From assembly GCA_002410555.1 (NCBI GenBank), contig DHSR01000032.1, positions 24,704 through 88,703 of the forward strand: a DNA stretch of 64,000 bases, written 5' to 3'. Made by a program: the position numbers and the translations under genes. Positions 50,786 to 60,193 of the stretch are shown one piece after another. The stretch is from Bacteroidales bacterium UBA5281. GTDB lineage: Bacteria; Bacteroidota; Bacteroidia; Bacteroidales; Lentimicrobiaceae. The notes beneath the pieces were generated by a model that saw only the letters and a list, made by a program, of their open reading frames with translations, had not been told where the DNA came from and ran no database searches. How positions within the stretch are numbered: the first letter of the stretch is position 1; every line of letters begins with the position of its first letter.

Positions 50786-53700
50786 TTAATCAAAAGTGAT
50801 GTTTAAGCCCAGGCCCCTAAGTTCGTGTACAAGTACATTAAAGGATTCAGGGATACCAGGTATGGGCATATTATCGCCTTTAACAATGGCCTCATAAGCC
50901 TTGGCCCTGCCCATAACATCATCTGATTTAACGGTTAATATTTCCTGGAGGATATGAGATGCACCAAATGCTTCCAGTGCCCATACCTCCATTTCACCAA
51001 AGCGCTGACCTCCAAACTGAGCTTTACCGCCCAGGGGTTGTTGTGTAATCAAGGAGTAAGGTCCAATTGAGCGGGCATGCATCTTATCATCCACCATATG
51101 GTGAAGTTTGAGCATATAAATATAGCCCACAGTAGCCGGCTGATGGAATCGTTCTCCGGTTCCACCGTCATACAAATGAACGCGACCATTTTCCGGAAGC
51201 CCGGCCTGTTTCATATACTCATTGATCTGAACATCGACAGCCCCATCAAAAATGGGAGTCGAGAACTTGAGACCGAGCTTTTTACCGGCCCAGCCCAATA
51301 CTGTTTCGTAAATCTGACCCAGGTTCATACGTGAAGGTACACCCAGTGGGTTAAGTACTATGTCAACCGGAGTTCCATCGGCCAGGAAAGGCATGTCTTC
51401 CTCACGTACGATACGTGCAACTATACCTTTATTACCGTGTCGACCGGCCATCTTATCACCCACTTTCAGTTTACGCTTTTTAGCCACATAAACTTTTGCC
51501 ATCTGAACAATACCATTGGGCAAATCATCACCCACTGTGGCCACGAATTTCTTGCGGTTATATACCCCAAGATATTCTTTGTATTTGATGATGTAGTTAT
51601 TGATGAGCTTTTTAATCAATTCATTTACTTCCTTATCGGTTGTCCACTTATTGGGATTCACGTTCAGGAAATCAATACCGGTTAGCATCTTCTGGGTGAA
51701 CTTCACTTTTTTGGGAAGTATTTCTTCCTTAAAGTTATTGTAAACCCCCTGGGATGTTTTTCCGGACACAAGCACTGTCAATTTATCCACCAATTTGTTC
51801 TTCAGGTCTGAGGAGCTCTTGGCGAAATCATCATCGAGTACCTTAACCATGTCTTTCTCTTTTGCCTTAACCTTGCGGTCTTTAATCATCCGCGAAAAGA
51901 GTTTTTTATCTACCACTACACCCTTCATAGAAGGAGGAGCTTTTAAAGAGGCATCTTTTACATCTCCGGCTTTATCACCAAAAATAGCACGCAGCAATTT
52001 CTCTTCCGGTGTAGGGTCACTTTCACCCTTTGGGGTAATTTTACCGATAAGGATATCACCTTCATTTACTTCAGCTCCAATACGTATAAGTCCGTTATCA
52101 TCCAGATCCTTGGTTGCTTCGGTGCTTACATTTGGAATGTCGTTGGTAAGCTCCTCTACCCCACGTTTGGTATCACGTACTTCGAGGACAAACTCTTCGA
52201 TGTGTATAGAAGTAAAGATATCTTCCTTCACTACTTTCTCGGAAATTACGATTGCATCCTCAAAATTGTATCCCTTCCAGGGCATAAAGGCCACCATCAG
52301 GTTACGTCCCAGGGCGAGGTCACCTTCACTGGTGCCGTAGCCTTCGCACAAAACCTGTCCTTTTTTAACCTTGTCTCCTTTGCGCACAACAGGCCGAAGG
52401 TTAATACAGGTATTCTGGTTGGTACGGGTAAACTTGGTCAGTTTGTAATGTTTGATGTCTTCGTCAAAACTAACCAACTTTTCCTCTTCCAAACGGGTGT
52501 GTCGCACCACTATTTCTGAGGCATCCACATATTCAACCAAACCATCGGCTTCGGCAGTAACCAGTACCCTGCTATCGAAAGCAACATTACGTTCAATTCC
52601 TGTTCCCACAATGGGAGCTTCTGGATTAAGCAGAGGCACAGCCTGACGCATCATGTTTGAACCCATGAGCGCACGGTTGGCATCATCATGTTCCAGAAAA
52701 GGAATGAGTGAGGCTGCAATAGAGGCAATCTGGTTGGGAGCAATATCAATCATATCCACATTCTCGCGCTCCACAATTGGATAATCGGCCAGATAACGAA
52801 CTTTAATACGCTCGTTCAGGAGGTTTCCTTCATCATCCATGGGAGTAGTAGCCTGTGCAATTACTTTGTTTTCTTCTTCCTCGGCACTGAGGTAAATGGG
52901 TGCCTCGTTGATCATTACCTTCCCGTTCTCAATGCGTTTATAGGGAGTTTCAATAAAACCAAGCCTGTTAATTTTTGCAAAGACGCACAGGGATGAGATC
53001 AATCCGATATTTGGACCTTCAGGAGTTTCGATGGTACACAAGCGACCATAGTGGGTATAGTGAACGTCACGGACTTCAAAACCGGCGCGTTCACGCGAAA
53101 GACCACCAGGCCCCAGTGCCGAAACACGGCGCTTATGGGTAAGTTCAGCCAATGGATTGGTTTGATCCATAAACTGCGACAATTGGTTGGTGCCAAAAAA
53201 TGAATTTATCACAGAGGATAAGGTCTTGGCATTGATCAGGTCAGTGGGCGTAAACACTTCATTGTCACGCACGTTCATACGCTCGCGTATGGTACGGGCC
53301 ATGCGGGCCAGCCCTACACCAAACTGATTGTACAATTGCTCTCCTACCGTGCGGATACGGCGGTTACTCAAGTGGTCGATGTCATCTACTTCAGTGCGTA
53401 GGTTAATCAATCCAATCAGATATTTAATGATGGATATGATATCTTCCTTCGTGAGAACTTTGGTTTCGAGCGGCGTATCGAGCTCCAGTTTTTTGTTGAT
53501 ACGGTAACGCCCCACATCGCCAAGGTCGTAGCGCTTATCAGAAAAGAACAACTTTTCAATGATTCCACGAGCCGTTTCTTCATCAGGTGGCTCTGCATTA
53601 CGCAATTGACGATATATAAATTCTACAGCCTCTTTTTCGGAGTTTGCAGTATCTTTTTGCAGGGTATTGAATATGATAGAGTAGTCAATATTATCGGGGT

Positions 53701-54592
53701 CCGGACGGTGAATCAGGATGGTTTTTGCACCTGATTCCACGATAAGATCAATGTGGTGACTTTCGATTTCTGTTTCACGATCAATAATTACCTCAGTACG
53801 TTCAATAGAAACGACTTCACCGGTATCTTCATCCACAAAGTCTTCTATCCAGTTTTTCAACACGCGAGCCGCCAGCCGGGCGCCAATAACCTTTTTGAGG
53901 CCGGCCTTGGTTACCTTTACCTCTTCAGCAAGCTGAAAAATCTCAAGGATGTCCTTATCGGTTTCATAACCAATGGCACGTAAAAGTGTAGTTACGGGCA
54001 GTTTCTTTTTCCGGTCGATGTATGCATACATCACATTATTGATGTCGGTAGTAAATTCCATCCATGATCCTTTGAAAGGAATGATACGTGCCGAGAACAA
54101 CTGCGAGCCGTTTGCGTGATAGCTGGTACCGAAAAATACACCCGGCGAACGGTGCAATTGTGAAACCACCACCCGTTCGGCTCCGTTAACCACAAAAGTA
54201 CCTTTTGGGGTCATATACGGAATCATACCCAGGTATACGTCCTGAATAATGGTTTCAAAATCTTCGTGTTCGGGGTCGGTACAATAGAGCTTAAGTTTAG
54301 CCTTAAGAGGCACACTATAAGTGAGACCTCTTTCAATGCACTCCTCAATCGAATAGCGCGGAGGGTCGATGAAGTAGTCGAGAAACTCGAGTACAAAATT
54401 ATTCCGCGAATCGGTAATGGGGAAATTTTCTGAGAAAACCTTATATAACCCTTCTTTAGCTCTATTTTCGGGGTTGGTTTCCAGTTGAAAAAAATCCTGA
54501 AATGACTTGATCTGAATGTCAAGAAAATCAGGATAATTGGCCTGCACCTTAGAGGTAGCAAAACTAATGCGTTCGTTTATTTTTGAAGCCAA
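50786..54592 (-). CDS. rpoB: RNA polymerase subunit beta
   Basis: 1268 residues. The rifampicin-pocket region reads SQFMDQTNPLAELTHKRRVS, followed by GPGGLSRERAGFEVRDVH, as in drug-sensitive enzymes; the active-site region GRNLMVAFMPWKGYNFEDAI is intact. It begins MASKINERISFATSK, the usual Bacteroidota form, and ends shortly before two small hairpins in the rpoB-rpoC gap. Confidence 0.98.
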   Translation of the reverse strand: MASKINERISFATSKVQANYPDFLDIQIKSFQDFFQLETNPENRAKEGLYKVFSENFPITDSRNNFVLEFLDYFIDPPRYSIEECIERGLTYSVPLKAKLKLYCTDPEHEDFETIIQDVYLGMIPYMTPKGTFVVNGAERVVVSQLHRSPGVFFGTSYHANGSQLFSARIIPFKGSWMEFTTDINNVMYAYIDRKKKLPVTTLLRAIGYETDKDILEIFQLAEEVKVTKAGLKKVIGARLAARVLKNWIEDFVDEDTGEVVSIERTEVIIDRETEIESHHIDLIVESGAKTILIHRPDPDNIDYSIIFNTLQKDTANSEKEAVEFIYRQLRNAEPPDEETARGIIEKLFFSDKRYDLGDVGRYRINKKLELDTPLETKVLTKEDIISIIKYLIGLINLRTEVDDIDHLSNRRIRTVGEQLYNQFGVGLARMARTIRERMNVRDNEVFTPTDLINAKTLSSVINSFFGTNQLSQFMDQTNPLAELTHKRRVSALGPGGLSRERAGFEVRDVHYTHYGRLCTIETPEGPNIGLISSLCVFAKINRLGFIETPYKRIENGKVMINEAPIYLSAEEEENKVIAQATTPMDDEGNLLNERIKVRYLADYPIVERENVDMIDIAPNQIASIAASLIPFLEHDDANRALMGSNMMRQAVPLLNPEAPIVGTGIERNVAFDSRVLVTAEADGLVEYVDASEIVVRHTRLEEEKLVSFDEDIKHYKLTKFTRTNQNTCINLRPVVRKGDKVKKGQVLCEGYGTSEGDLALGRNLMVAFMPWKGYNFEDAIVISEKVVKEDIFTSIHIEEFVLEVRDTKRGVEELTNDIPNVSTEATKDLDDNGLIRIGAEVNEGDILIGKITPKGESDPTPEEKLLRAIFGDKAGDVKDASLKAPPSMKGVVVDKKLFSRMIKDRKVKAKEKDMVKVLDDDFAKSSSDLKNKLVDKLTVLVSGKTSQGVYNNFKEEILPKKVKFTQKMLTGIDFLNVNPNKWTTDKEVNELIKKLINNYIIKYKEYLGVYNRKKFVATVGDDLPNGIVQMAKVYVAKKRKLKVGDKMAGRHGNKGIVARIVREEDMPFLADGTPVDIVLNPLGVPSRMNLGQIYETVLGWAGKKLGLKFSTPIFDGAVDVQINEYMKQAGLPENGRVHLYDGGTGERFHQPATVGYIYMLKLHHMVDDKMHARSIGPYSLITQQPLGGKAQFGGQRFGEMEVWALEAFGASHILQEILTVKSDDVMGRAKAYEAIVKGDNMPIPGIPESFNVLVHELRGLGLNITFD

Positions 54593-54733
54593 GGTTGTAA
54601 AATTTAAAGTAAGAACTCAAATGATTTTAAACAATTAATCCCGATCATCTTAATCGGGAAACAGCAGGTACGATACTCACGCATACGCACAAGTACCGAA
54701 CCTGCAGTGTAATTGCAAAATATTGCCATCTAC
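54593..54733 (-). promoter_or_regulatory. rplL-rpoB intergenic RNA structures
   Basis: On the transcript, a 7-bp stem (ATCGGGA family, 54639-54645 with 54653-54659) lies about 50 bases before rpoB, and an upstream pairing of GCAGGT with ACCTGC spans about 54664-54709. No T run follows. In other bacteria this gap holds attenuator or RNase processing sites that set RpoB relative to ribosomal proteins; a similar role here is inference. Confidence 0.35.
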
Positions 54734-55111
54734 TTATTTTACTTCCACCTCTGCACCTGCTTCCTCAAGGCTTTTTCTCAGTGCTTCGGCTTCATCTTTG
54801 CTTACGCCTTCTTTGATGGCTTTGGGAGCTGCGTCTACCAGTTCTTTGGCTTCTTTCAGGCCTAAACTGGTAAGCTCTTTTACAAGTTTAACAACAGCAA
54901 GTTTTGCTTGTCCTGCTGCTTTGAGAATTACGTCGAATTGGGTTTGTTCTTCAACTACAGAAGCTTCACCACCACCTCCACCAGCTACCATAACCGGAGC
55001 TGCGGCTGCGGGTTCAATACCATATTCTTCTTTAAGAATTTGGGCTAATTCGTTAACTTCTTTAACAGTCAGGTTAACCAATTGTTCTGCAAAAGCTTTT
55101 AAGTCTGCCAT
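54734..55111 (-). CDS. rplL: Ribosomal protein L7/L12
   Basis: 125 residues. N-terminal dimerisation part, an Ala/Gly-rich hinge (AAAAPVMVAGGGGGEA) and the C-terminal factor-binding domain with KLVKELTSLGLKEAKELVD. It forms the stalk that recruits translation factors, on L10 encoded just upstream. Confidence 0.97.
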   Translation of the reverse strand: MADLKAFAEQLVNLTVKEVNELAQILKEEYGIEPAAAAPVMVAGGGGGEASVVEEQTQFDVILKAAGQAKLAVVKLVKELTSLGLKEAKELVDAAPKAIKEGVSKDEAEALRKSLEEAGAEVEVK

Positions 55112-55184
55112 TTTTATTGATGTTTAAATTGTTTTTAAATGAGTTTGTTTTGTTGATTTTGTGCTTCTTAATGAAGCGTAAGCA

Positions 55185-55700
55185 TTACCGCTCTGAGAGG
55201 GTTTTAAGAACTCCGCTCAATTTGTGGCCACCCGACTGAAGGGCAGAAACCACATTGATAGCAGGCGACTGTAAGGCCAGAATGATATCGGCAATGAGTT
55301 CATTTTTGGATTTGATGTTGACCAGGGTATCAAGATTTTCATCGCCCAGAAAAGACATTTCTTCCACAAAAGCACCCTTTAACAGGGGTTTGCTGCTGGT
55401 TTTTCTGAATTCCTTGATCAGCTTGGCTGGTCCATTGTTCACTTCCGAAAGCATAATGGAAGTAGCTCCTTTCAGAACATCATAAAGTCCCGAAAAATCT
55501 TTTCCTGACTTTTCCATAGCCTTACGCAACAATGTATTCTTCACAACGATCAACTTAACGTCCTTTTTAAAGCAAAGTCTGCGCAGTTTACCCGTTACTT
55601 CCACGTTTAAGTCAGAAATATCGGTTATATAAATGTTCGCACTACTTTCCAGCTGCTCAGCCAGGGTGTCAATAAGTTGATTCTTTTCTTCTTTTCTCAT
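55185..55700 (-). CDS. rplJ: Ribosomal protein L10
   Basis: 171 residues, anchors L7/L12 to the large subunit. It has the typical MRKEEKNQLIDTLAEQL start and NTLLRKAMEKSG motif, and a C-terminal helix for L7/L12 dimers. It starts 38 bases after rplA and precedes rplL. Confidence 0.96.
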   Translation of the reverse strand: MRKEEKNQLIDTLAEQLESSANIYITDISDLNVEVTGKLRRLCFKKDVKLIVVKNTLLRKAMEKSGKDFSGLYDVLKGATSIMLSEVNNGPAKLIKEFRKTSSKPLLKGAFVEEMSFLGDENLDTLVNIKSKNELIADIILALQSPAINVVSALQSGGHKLSGVLKTLSER

Positions 55701-55738
55701 GATATTTTTCAGTTTACGAGGAAAGTCCCACTGATTAA

Positions 55739-56434
55739 CTATGCAGTGATTGATTTTTGATCAACACGGATACCCGGGCCCATAGTACTGGACATAAAGA
55801 GTGACTTCATGTAAGTACCTTTGGCAGCCGTTGGTTTCAGTTTTATAATGGTTTGCAGAAGTTCACGTGCATTGTCGGCAAGTTGGTTTTCATTGAAAGA
55901 AACCTTTCCAACCGCAGCATGAATAATTCCGAATTTATCCACCTTGAAATCAATTTTACCTGCTTTTGCTTCCCGAACAGCTTTGCCCACTTCCATGGTC
56001 ACTGTTCCGGTTTTTGGATTGGGCATTAAACCACGTGGACCGAGGATTTTACCCAGTGCACCCACTTTGGGCATAACGCTGGGCATAGTAATGATAACGT
56101 CCACATCTGTCCAGCCTTCTTTAATTTTTTGAACGTACTCGTCCAAACCATAAAAATCTGCACCCGCTTCTTTGGCTTCTTCTTCCTTTTCAGGAGTACA
56201 CAATACCAAAACACGCACCGTTTTACCGGTACCATGGGGCAACATTACCGTTCCTCTAACCATTTGATTGGCTTTCCGGGGGTCAACACCCAATCGTACA
56301 TCAAGATCAACCGAGCTGTCGAATTTGGTATTGGCGGTTTGCTTTACAATTTTTATGGCATCCGTAAGGGTATGGACAGCGGTTTTATCAAATTTCGATA
56401 AAGCCTCTTTCCTTTTTTTTGTTAATTTAGCCAT
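55739..56434 (-). CDS. rplA: Ribosomal protein L1
   Basis: 231 residues. It binds 23S rRNA at the exit-tRNA stalk. Signature GKILGPRGLMPNPKTGTVT is intact. In many bacteria L1 also represses its own operon by binding the leader RNA; no L1-binding mimic was checked here. Confidence 0.97.
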   Translation of the reverse strand: MAKLTKKRKEALSKFDKTAVHTLTDAIKIVKQTANTKFDSSVDLDVRLGVDPRKANQMVRGTVMLPHGTGKTVRVLVLCTPEKEEEAKEAGADFYGLDEYVQKIKEGWTDVDVIITMPSVMPKVGALGKILGPRGLMPNPKTGTVTMEVGKAVREAKAGKIDFKVDKFGIIHAAVGKVSFNENQLADNARELLQTIIKLKPTAAKGTYMKSLFMSSTMGPGIRVDQKSITA

Positions 56435-56511
56435 TTTACGCCTTGTTAAAAATTAGTTGTCAACTAAGGTAAACCCGTGCGGGCTTACCCGGATGAGTTA
56501 TTGGCATTTTC

Positions 56512-56946
56512 CTAAGCAGGATCACCGGTAACGGTAATACCCATACTACGGGCTGTGCCGGCAACCATCTGCATTGCTGATTCGATGGTAAAAGCATTCA
56601 GGTCAACCATTTTTACTTCAGCAATGGTTTTCACCTGATCCCATGATACCGAAGCAACTTTTTTACGATTGGGTTCGGCCGATCCGCTTTTTAGCTTGGT
56701 TGCTTCCAACAACTGTACAGCCACAGGCGGGGTTTTGATGATGAAATCAAAGGATTTGTCTTTGTACACCGTGATGATAACGGGCAATACTTTGCCTGCC
56801 TGATCCTGGGTACGTGCATTAAACTGCTTGCAAAACTCCATGATATTCACCCCTTTGGAACCCAATGCGGGACCCACCGGTGGGGAGGGGTTGGCTGCTC
56901 CACCTTTTATCTGCAGTTTAATAAAACCGCTTACTTCTTTTGCCAT
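56512..56946 (-). CDS. rplK: Ribosomal protein L11
   Basis: 144 residues. The N-terminal motif GGAANPSPPVGPALGSKGVN and the C-terminal rRNA-binding domain (MQMVAGTARSMGITV) are typical. It binds the GTPase-associated rRNA region. Confidence 0.97.
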   Translation of the reverse strand: MAKEVSGFIKLQIKGGAANPSPPVGPALGSKGVNIMEFCKQFNARTQDQAGKVLPVIITVYKDKSFDFIIKTPPVAVQLLEATKLKSGSAEPNRKKVASVSWDQVKTIAEVKMVDLNAFTIESAMQMVAGTARSMGITVTGDPA

Positions 56947-56989
56947 TTGTGTAAACTTAGTGAGTTAATTGACTTCACTTACCCGTTGG

Positions 56990-57532
56990 TTAATCTTTCT
57001 CTACCTGCATAAAGCCCAGTTCGAGGGGGGTTTTACGGCCAAAAATTTTGACCATTACTTTCAACTTTTTCTTTTCTTCATTGATCTCTTCAATGATTCC
57101 GGTAAAACTGTTGAAAGGCCCGTCGATCACGGTTACGGTTTCGCCAACAATGAACGGAACGCTGGCTTCTTCGCCTTGTTCTGTTAATTCGTCAACTTTA
57201 CCGAGAATGCGGTTAACTTCGGCAGGTCGCAGGGGAACGGGTTCACCTTGCGAGCCGAGGAATCCCAATACTCCGGGCACACTTTTGATGATGTGCGGAA
57301 TTTCACCAGTTAAAATCGCTTCAATCAGAATATAGCCCGGAAGATAATTCCGTTCTTTACTGATTTTCTTACCTTTACGCACTTGATATACTTTTTCAGT
57401 AGGGATCAAAACCTGGGAAACAACATCGCCAATACCTAAACGATTGATCTCGTTTTCGAGGTATTGTTTGACTTTTTTTTCATTTCCGCTTATGGCCCGA
57501 ATTACGTACCAGTTTTTTGTTTGATCGCCCAT
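56990..57532 (-). CDS. nusG: Transcription elongation factor NusG
   Basis: 180 residues. The NGN domain (NWYVIRAISGNEKKVKQYLENEI, then LPGYILIEA) is followed by a KOW domain with VGETVTVIDGPFNSFTGIIEEI. It links RNA polymerase with ribosomes or Rho. It lies 70 bases after secE. Confidence 0.96.
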   Translation of the reverse strand: MGDQTKNWYVIRAISGNEKKVKQYLENEINRLGIGDVVSQVLIPTEKVYQVRKGKKISKERNYLPGYILIEAILTGEIPHIIKSVPGVLGFLGSQGEPVPLRPAEVNRILGKVDELTEQGEEASVPFIVGETVTVIDGPFNSFTGIIEEINEEKKKLKVMVKIFGRKTPLELGFMQVEKD

Positions 57533-57602
57533 ATAGCTTAGCGCAATTGATAAGATTTGAATATCAAATAACTGATATTGAAATAGAGAAAGTGGTTAAG
57601 TA

Positions 57603-57800
57603 CTAAAACAGCAGGTAGAACTGTTTCAATATAGTCTGGAAAGACATATCCATCAAATAAACGACAAATGCGATTATAAGGGAAGCGATGGATACAACGA
57701 TTGCACTGTTCTGGAGTTCACTCCAGGTTGGCCAGGAAGTCTTATGCATCAACTCATCGTAACTATCATTGATGTACTCCTGAATTTTTGTCTTTGCCAT
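57603..57800 (-). CDS. secE: Preprotein translocase subunit SecE
   Basis: 65 residues, the short one-helix SecE form. An amphipathic helix with the conserved ELMHKTSWPTWSEL (K-x-x-WP) precedes one membrane helix (IVVSIASLIIAFVVYLMD). It clamps SecY in the inner membrane. It follows tRNA-Trp by 23 bases in the same transcript direction. Confidence 0.95.
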   Translation of the reverse strand: MAKTKIQEYINDSYDELMHKTSWPTWSELQNSAIVVSIASLIIAFVVYLMDMSFQTILKQFYLLF

Positions 57801-57823
57801 TTAACCAAGGTTTTTATTTATTG

Positions 57824-57896
57824 CACGGGTGGAGAGACTCGAACTCCCAACCAACGGTTTTGGAGACCGCTACTCTACCAATTGAGCTACACCCGT
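57824..57896 (-). tRNA. tRNA-Trp (CCA)
   Basis: 73 bases that fold as a full cloverleaf: acceptor ACGGGTG/CACCCGT, anticodon loop CTCCAAA with anticodon CCA, T loop TTCGAGT and discriminator G. The 3' CCA is not encoded. It lies between tuf and secE, a conserved bacterial arrangement. Confidence 0.95.
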
Positions 57897-57951
57897 TTGA
57901 GTAAAATTCTTTACAGAGTTAAACTCTGCCATTTTATTATTTAATATGGCA

Positions 57952-57996
57952 GAAATAAAGGCATCCCCGTTACAAACAGAGGGACACCTTTATTTC
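57952..57996 (-). terminator. Hairpin between tuf and tRNA-Trp
   Basis: A 10-bp stem (GAAATAAAGG/CCTTTATTTC) with a partly paired 25-base loop, 15 bases after the tuf stop. There is no clear T run, so it may be an attenuator or processing site rather than a full stop. Confidence 0.4.
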
Positions 57997-58010
57997 AAAA
58001 TATTTACAGG

Positions 58011-59198
58011 TTACTCGAGAATCTCAGTTACCTGACCGGCACCTACCGTACGACCACCTTCACGGATGGCGAAACGAAGGTTCTTAGCCATAGCAATGGG
58101 AGCTATCAATTTAACCTGGATGGTGAGGTTATCACCGGGCATAACCATTTCTACACCTTCTGGAAGATGAACTTCACCGGTAACGTCGGTAGTTCTGAAA
58201 TAGAACTGGGGACGATATTTATTGTGGAAAGGAGTATGACGGCCACCTTCTTCTTTCTTCAGGATATAAACCTCAGCCATGAAATCAGTATGAGGAGTAA
58301 TGGAACCAGGCTTAGCAATAACCATGCCACGACGGATAGAATCCTTATCAATACCACGGAGCAACAGACCTGCATTATCTCCGGCTTCACCGGTATCCAG
58401 AATCTTACGGAACATTTCCACTCCGGTAACTACTGATTTTAGTTTGTCAGCGTCCAGACCAATAATATCAACGGGGTCTCCGGTGTGGATAACTCCGGTT
58501 TCGATACGACCGGTGGCAACGGTTCCGCGTCCGGTAATTGAAAAGACGTCTTCAACCGGCATCAGGAAAGGTTTATCAATATCACGAGGAGGCAAAGGAA
58601 TCCAGGTATCCACAGCATCCATCAGTTCGATAACTTTTTCTACCCAAACAGGTTCTTTGTTCAAACCACCAAGTGCTGAACCACGGATGATGGGTGTGTT
58701 GTCACCATCAAAACCATAGAAACTGAGCAAATCGCGAATTTCCATCTCTACCAGGTCGAGAAGTTCTTCATCATCCACCAGGTCAACTTTATTCATAAAA
58801 ACCACCAAACGGGGAACACCTACCTGACGAGCAAGCAGAATATGCTCGCGTGTTTGAGGCATGGGTCCATCGGTAGCAGCTACCACTAGTATAGCGCCAT
58901 CCATCTGGGCAGCACCAGTAACCATGTTCTTAACATAGTCAGCGTGTCCGGGGCAGTCAACATGTGCATAGTGACGATTCAGTGTCTGATATTCAATGTG
59001 TGAAGTATTGATGGTAATACCTCTTTCTTTTTCTTCAGGAGCATTGTCAATTGAGTCGAATGACCTGAATTCAGACCATCCCTTTTCAGCAAGACAAAGG
59101 GTGATTGCAGCGGTTAAAGTGGTTTTACCGTGGTCAACGTGACCAATGGTACCAACATTAACGTGCGGTTTGGAACGATCAAATTTTTCTTTAGCCAT
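58011..59198 (-). CDS. tuf: Elongation factor Tu
   Basis: 395 residues. GTP-binding motifs GHVDHGKTTL, DCPGHADY and NKVD are intact, and the C-terminal domains are full length. It delivers aminoacyl-tRNA to the ribosome. Located between tRNA-Thr(GGT) and tRNA-Trp, presumably in one transcript with the upstream tRNA cluster. Confidence 0.98.
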   Translation of the reverse strand: MAKEKFDRSKPHVNVGTIGHVDHGKTTLTAAITLCLAEKGWSEFRSFDSIDNAPEEKERGITINTSHIEYQTLNRHYAHVDCPGHADYVKNMVTGAAQMDGAILVVAATDGPMPQTREHILLARQVGVPRLVVFMNKVDLVDDEELLDLVEMEIRDLLSFYGFDGDNTPIIRGSALGGLNKEPVWVEKVIELMDAVDTWIPLPPRDIDKPFLMPVEDVFSITGRGTVATGRIETGVIHTGDPVDIIGLDADKLKSVVTGVEMFRKILDTGEAGDNAGLLLRGIDKDSIRRGMVIAKPGSITPHTDFMAEVYILKKEEGGRHTPFHNKYRPQFYFRTTDVTGEVHLPEGVEMVMPGDNLTIQVKLIAPIAMAKNLRFAIREGGRTVGAGQVTEILE

Positions 59199-59253
59199 AT
59201 TAAATAATTGTTAATTATTGTAAATTGTTAAACTTACATTCAAAAAAAAACTG

Positions 59254-59325
<72 letters not shown>

Positions 59326-59381
59326 TGATACACTACATACTGCAATTACTCCAACAAACAGAAGTTGTAGCAGCATGTTTG

Positions 59382-59454
59382 AGCGGAAGACGGGGCTCGA
59401 ACCCGCCACCTATAGCTTGGAAGGCTATCGCTCTACCAAATGAGCTACTTCCGC
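59382..59454 (-). tRNA. tRNA-Gly (TCC)
   Basis: 73 bases; acceptor GCGGAAG/CTTCCGC, anticodon stem ATAGC/GCTAT, loop CTTCCAA with anticodon TCC, T arm GCGGG TTCGAGC CCCGT, discriminator T. Confidence 0.95.
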
Positions 59455-59465
59455 TTGATGTGTTG

Positions 59466-59547
59466 TGGGGAGAGGAGGATTCGAACCTCCGAAGGCTTCG
59501 CCAACAGATTTACAGTCTGCCCCATTTGACCACTCTGGTACCTCCCC
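59466..59547 (-). tRNA. tRNA-Tyr (GTA)
   Basis: 82 bases, a class II tRNA with a long variable arm (GGCGAAGCCTTC region). Acceptor GGGGAGG/TCTCCCC, anticodon loop CTGTAAA with anticodon GTA, T loop TTCGAAT, discriminator A. Confidence 0.95.
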
Positions 59548-59573
59548 AACTACTTCATCATTTTAAAGAACTG

Positions 59574-59647
59574 AGCCGATGGAGGGATTCGAACCCCCGA
59601 CCAGCTGATTACAAATCAGCTGCTCTGGCCAACTGAGCTACATCGGC
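59574..59647 (-). tRNA. tRNA-Thr (TGT)
   Basis: 74 bases; acceptor GCCGATG/CATCGGC, anticodon stem GCTGA/TCAGC, loop TTTGTAA with anticodon TGT, T loop TTCGAAT. It is the first gene of the tRNA-tuf-rpoBC unit. Confidence 0.95.
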
Positions 59648-59780
59648 ATGATATCAAATCTTTTTAAGGACTAAATGTCTGCTTTAGCTCTTTTGTATCC
59701 CTTTATACCATACTGCTCAAAATTCAATTTGCAACTTTTCGCTGTATTCATGGCTTTCCAAGAACTTCATCCTTTTTATC

Positions 59781-59814
59781 AAAAAAAAACAGTCCTTCTT
59801 TTCAAAAAGGACTG
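59781..59814 (-). terminator. Terminator of the hibernation-factor gene
   Basis: On the minus strand an 8-bp stem CAGTCCTT/AAGGACTG is followed by nine T. It lies 67 bases after the stop codon and separates this unit from the tRNA cluster. Confidence 0.8.
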
Positions 59815-59880
59815 CAAAAATAGAAACTATTTTAACACGAACAAAAACTTTCTATCTTTTTTTTGCTTAAACCTCAAAAT

Positions 59881-60177
59881 TTATTTTTGAAATTTCCCTT
59901 TATGCCTTCCAAGTTGCTTACGGAGAGCACTAATAGCCGAATCGGTGGCTTCTTCAAAAGTATCACTTTGCTTGCGTGCAAATAAATCGTTACCTTTGAT
60001 TAAAAGGCGTATTTCAGCTACCTTATTGTCGGGAGTTTCCCCATTTTCGAGTTTAAGGGTAACTTCGCTACCCAAAATTCCGTCGTAAACGCCCGATAGT
60101 TTTTCGACTTTCTCGTTGATAAAACTTTCCAGCTTGCTGTCAGTTTTGAATTTTACTGAATTAATGCTCACTTTCAT
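59881..60177 (-). CDS. hpf: Ribosome hibernation promoting factor (HPF/RaiA, short form)
   Basis: 98 residues, the short HPF/YfiA form without a C-terminal dimerisation domain. The pattern MKVSINSVKFKTDSKLESFINEKV, a middle strand pair, and EEATDSAISALRKQLGRHK at the end are typical. It binds the decoding centre of idle 30S subunits. It starts 16 bases after the recombinase gene, so the two are probably co-transcribed. Confidence 0.92.
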   Translation of the reverse strand: MKVSINSVKFKTDSKLESFINEKVEKLSGVYDGILGSEVTLKLENGETPDNKVAEIRLLIKGNDLFARKQSDTFEEATDSAISALRKQLGRHKGKFQK

Positions 60178-60193
60178 AAGTCCTCCTTTTGTT

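Noticed and set aside
51795..52340. 181-codon frame opposite rpoB
   Set aside because: Serine-rich, no known family, fully inside rpoB. Treated as a shadow.
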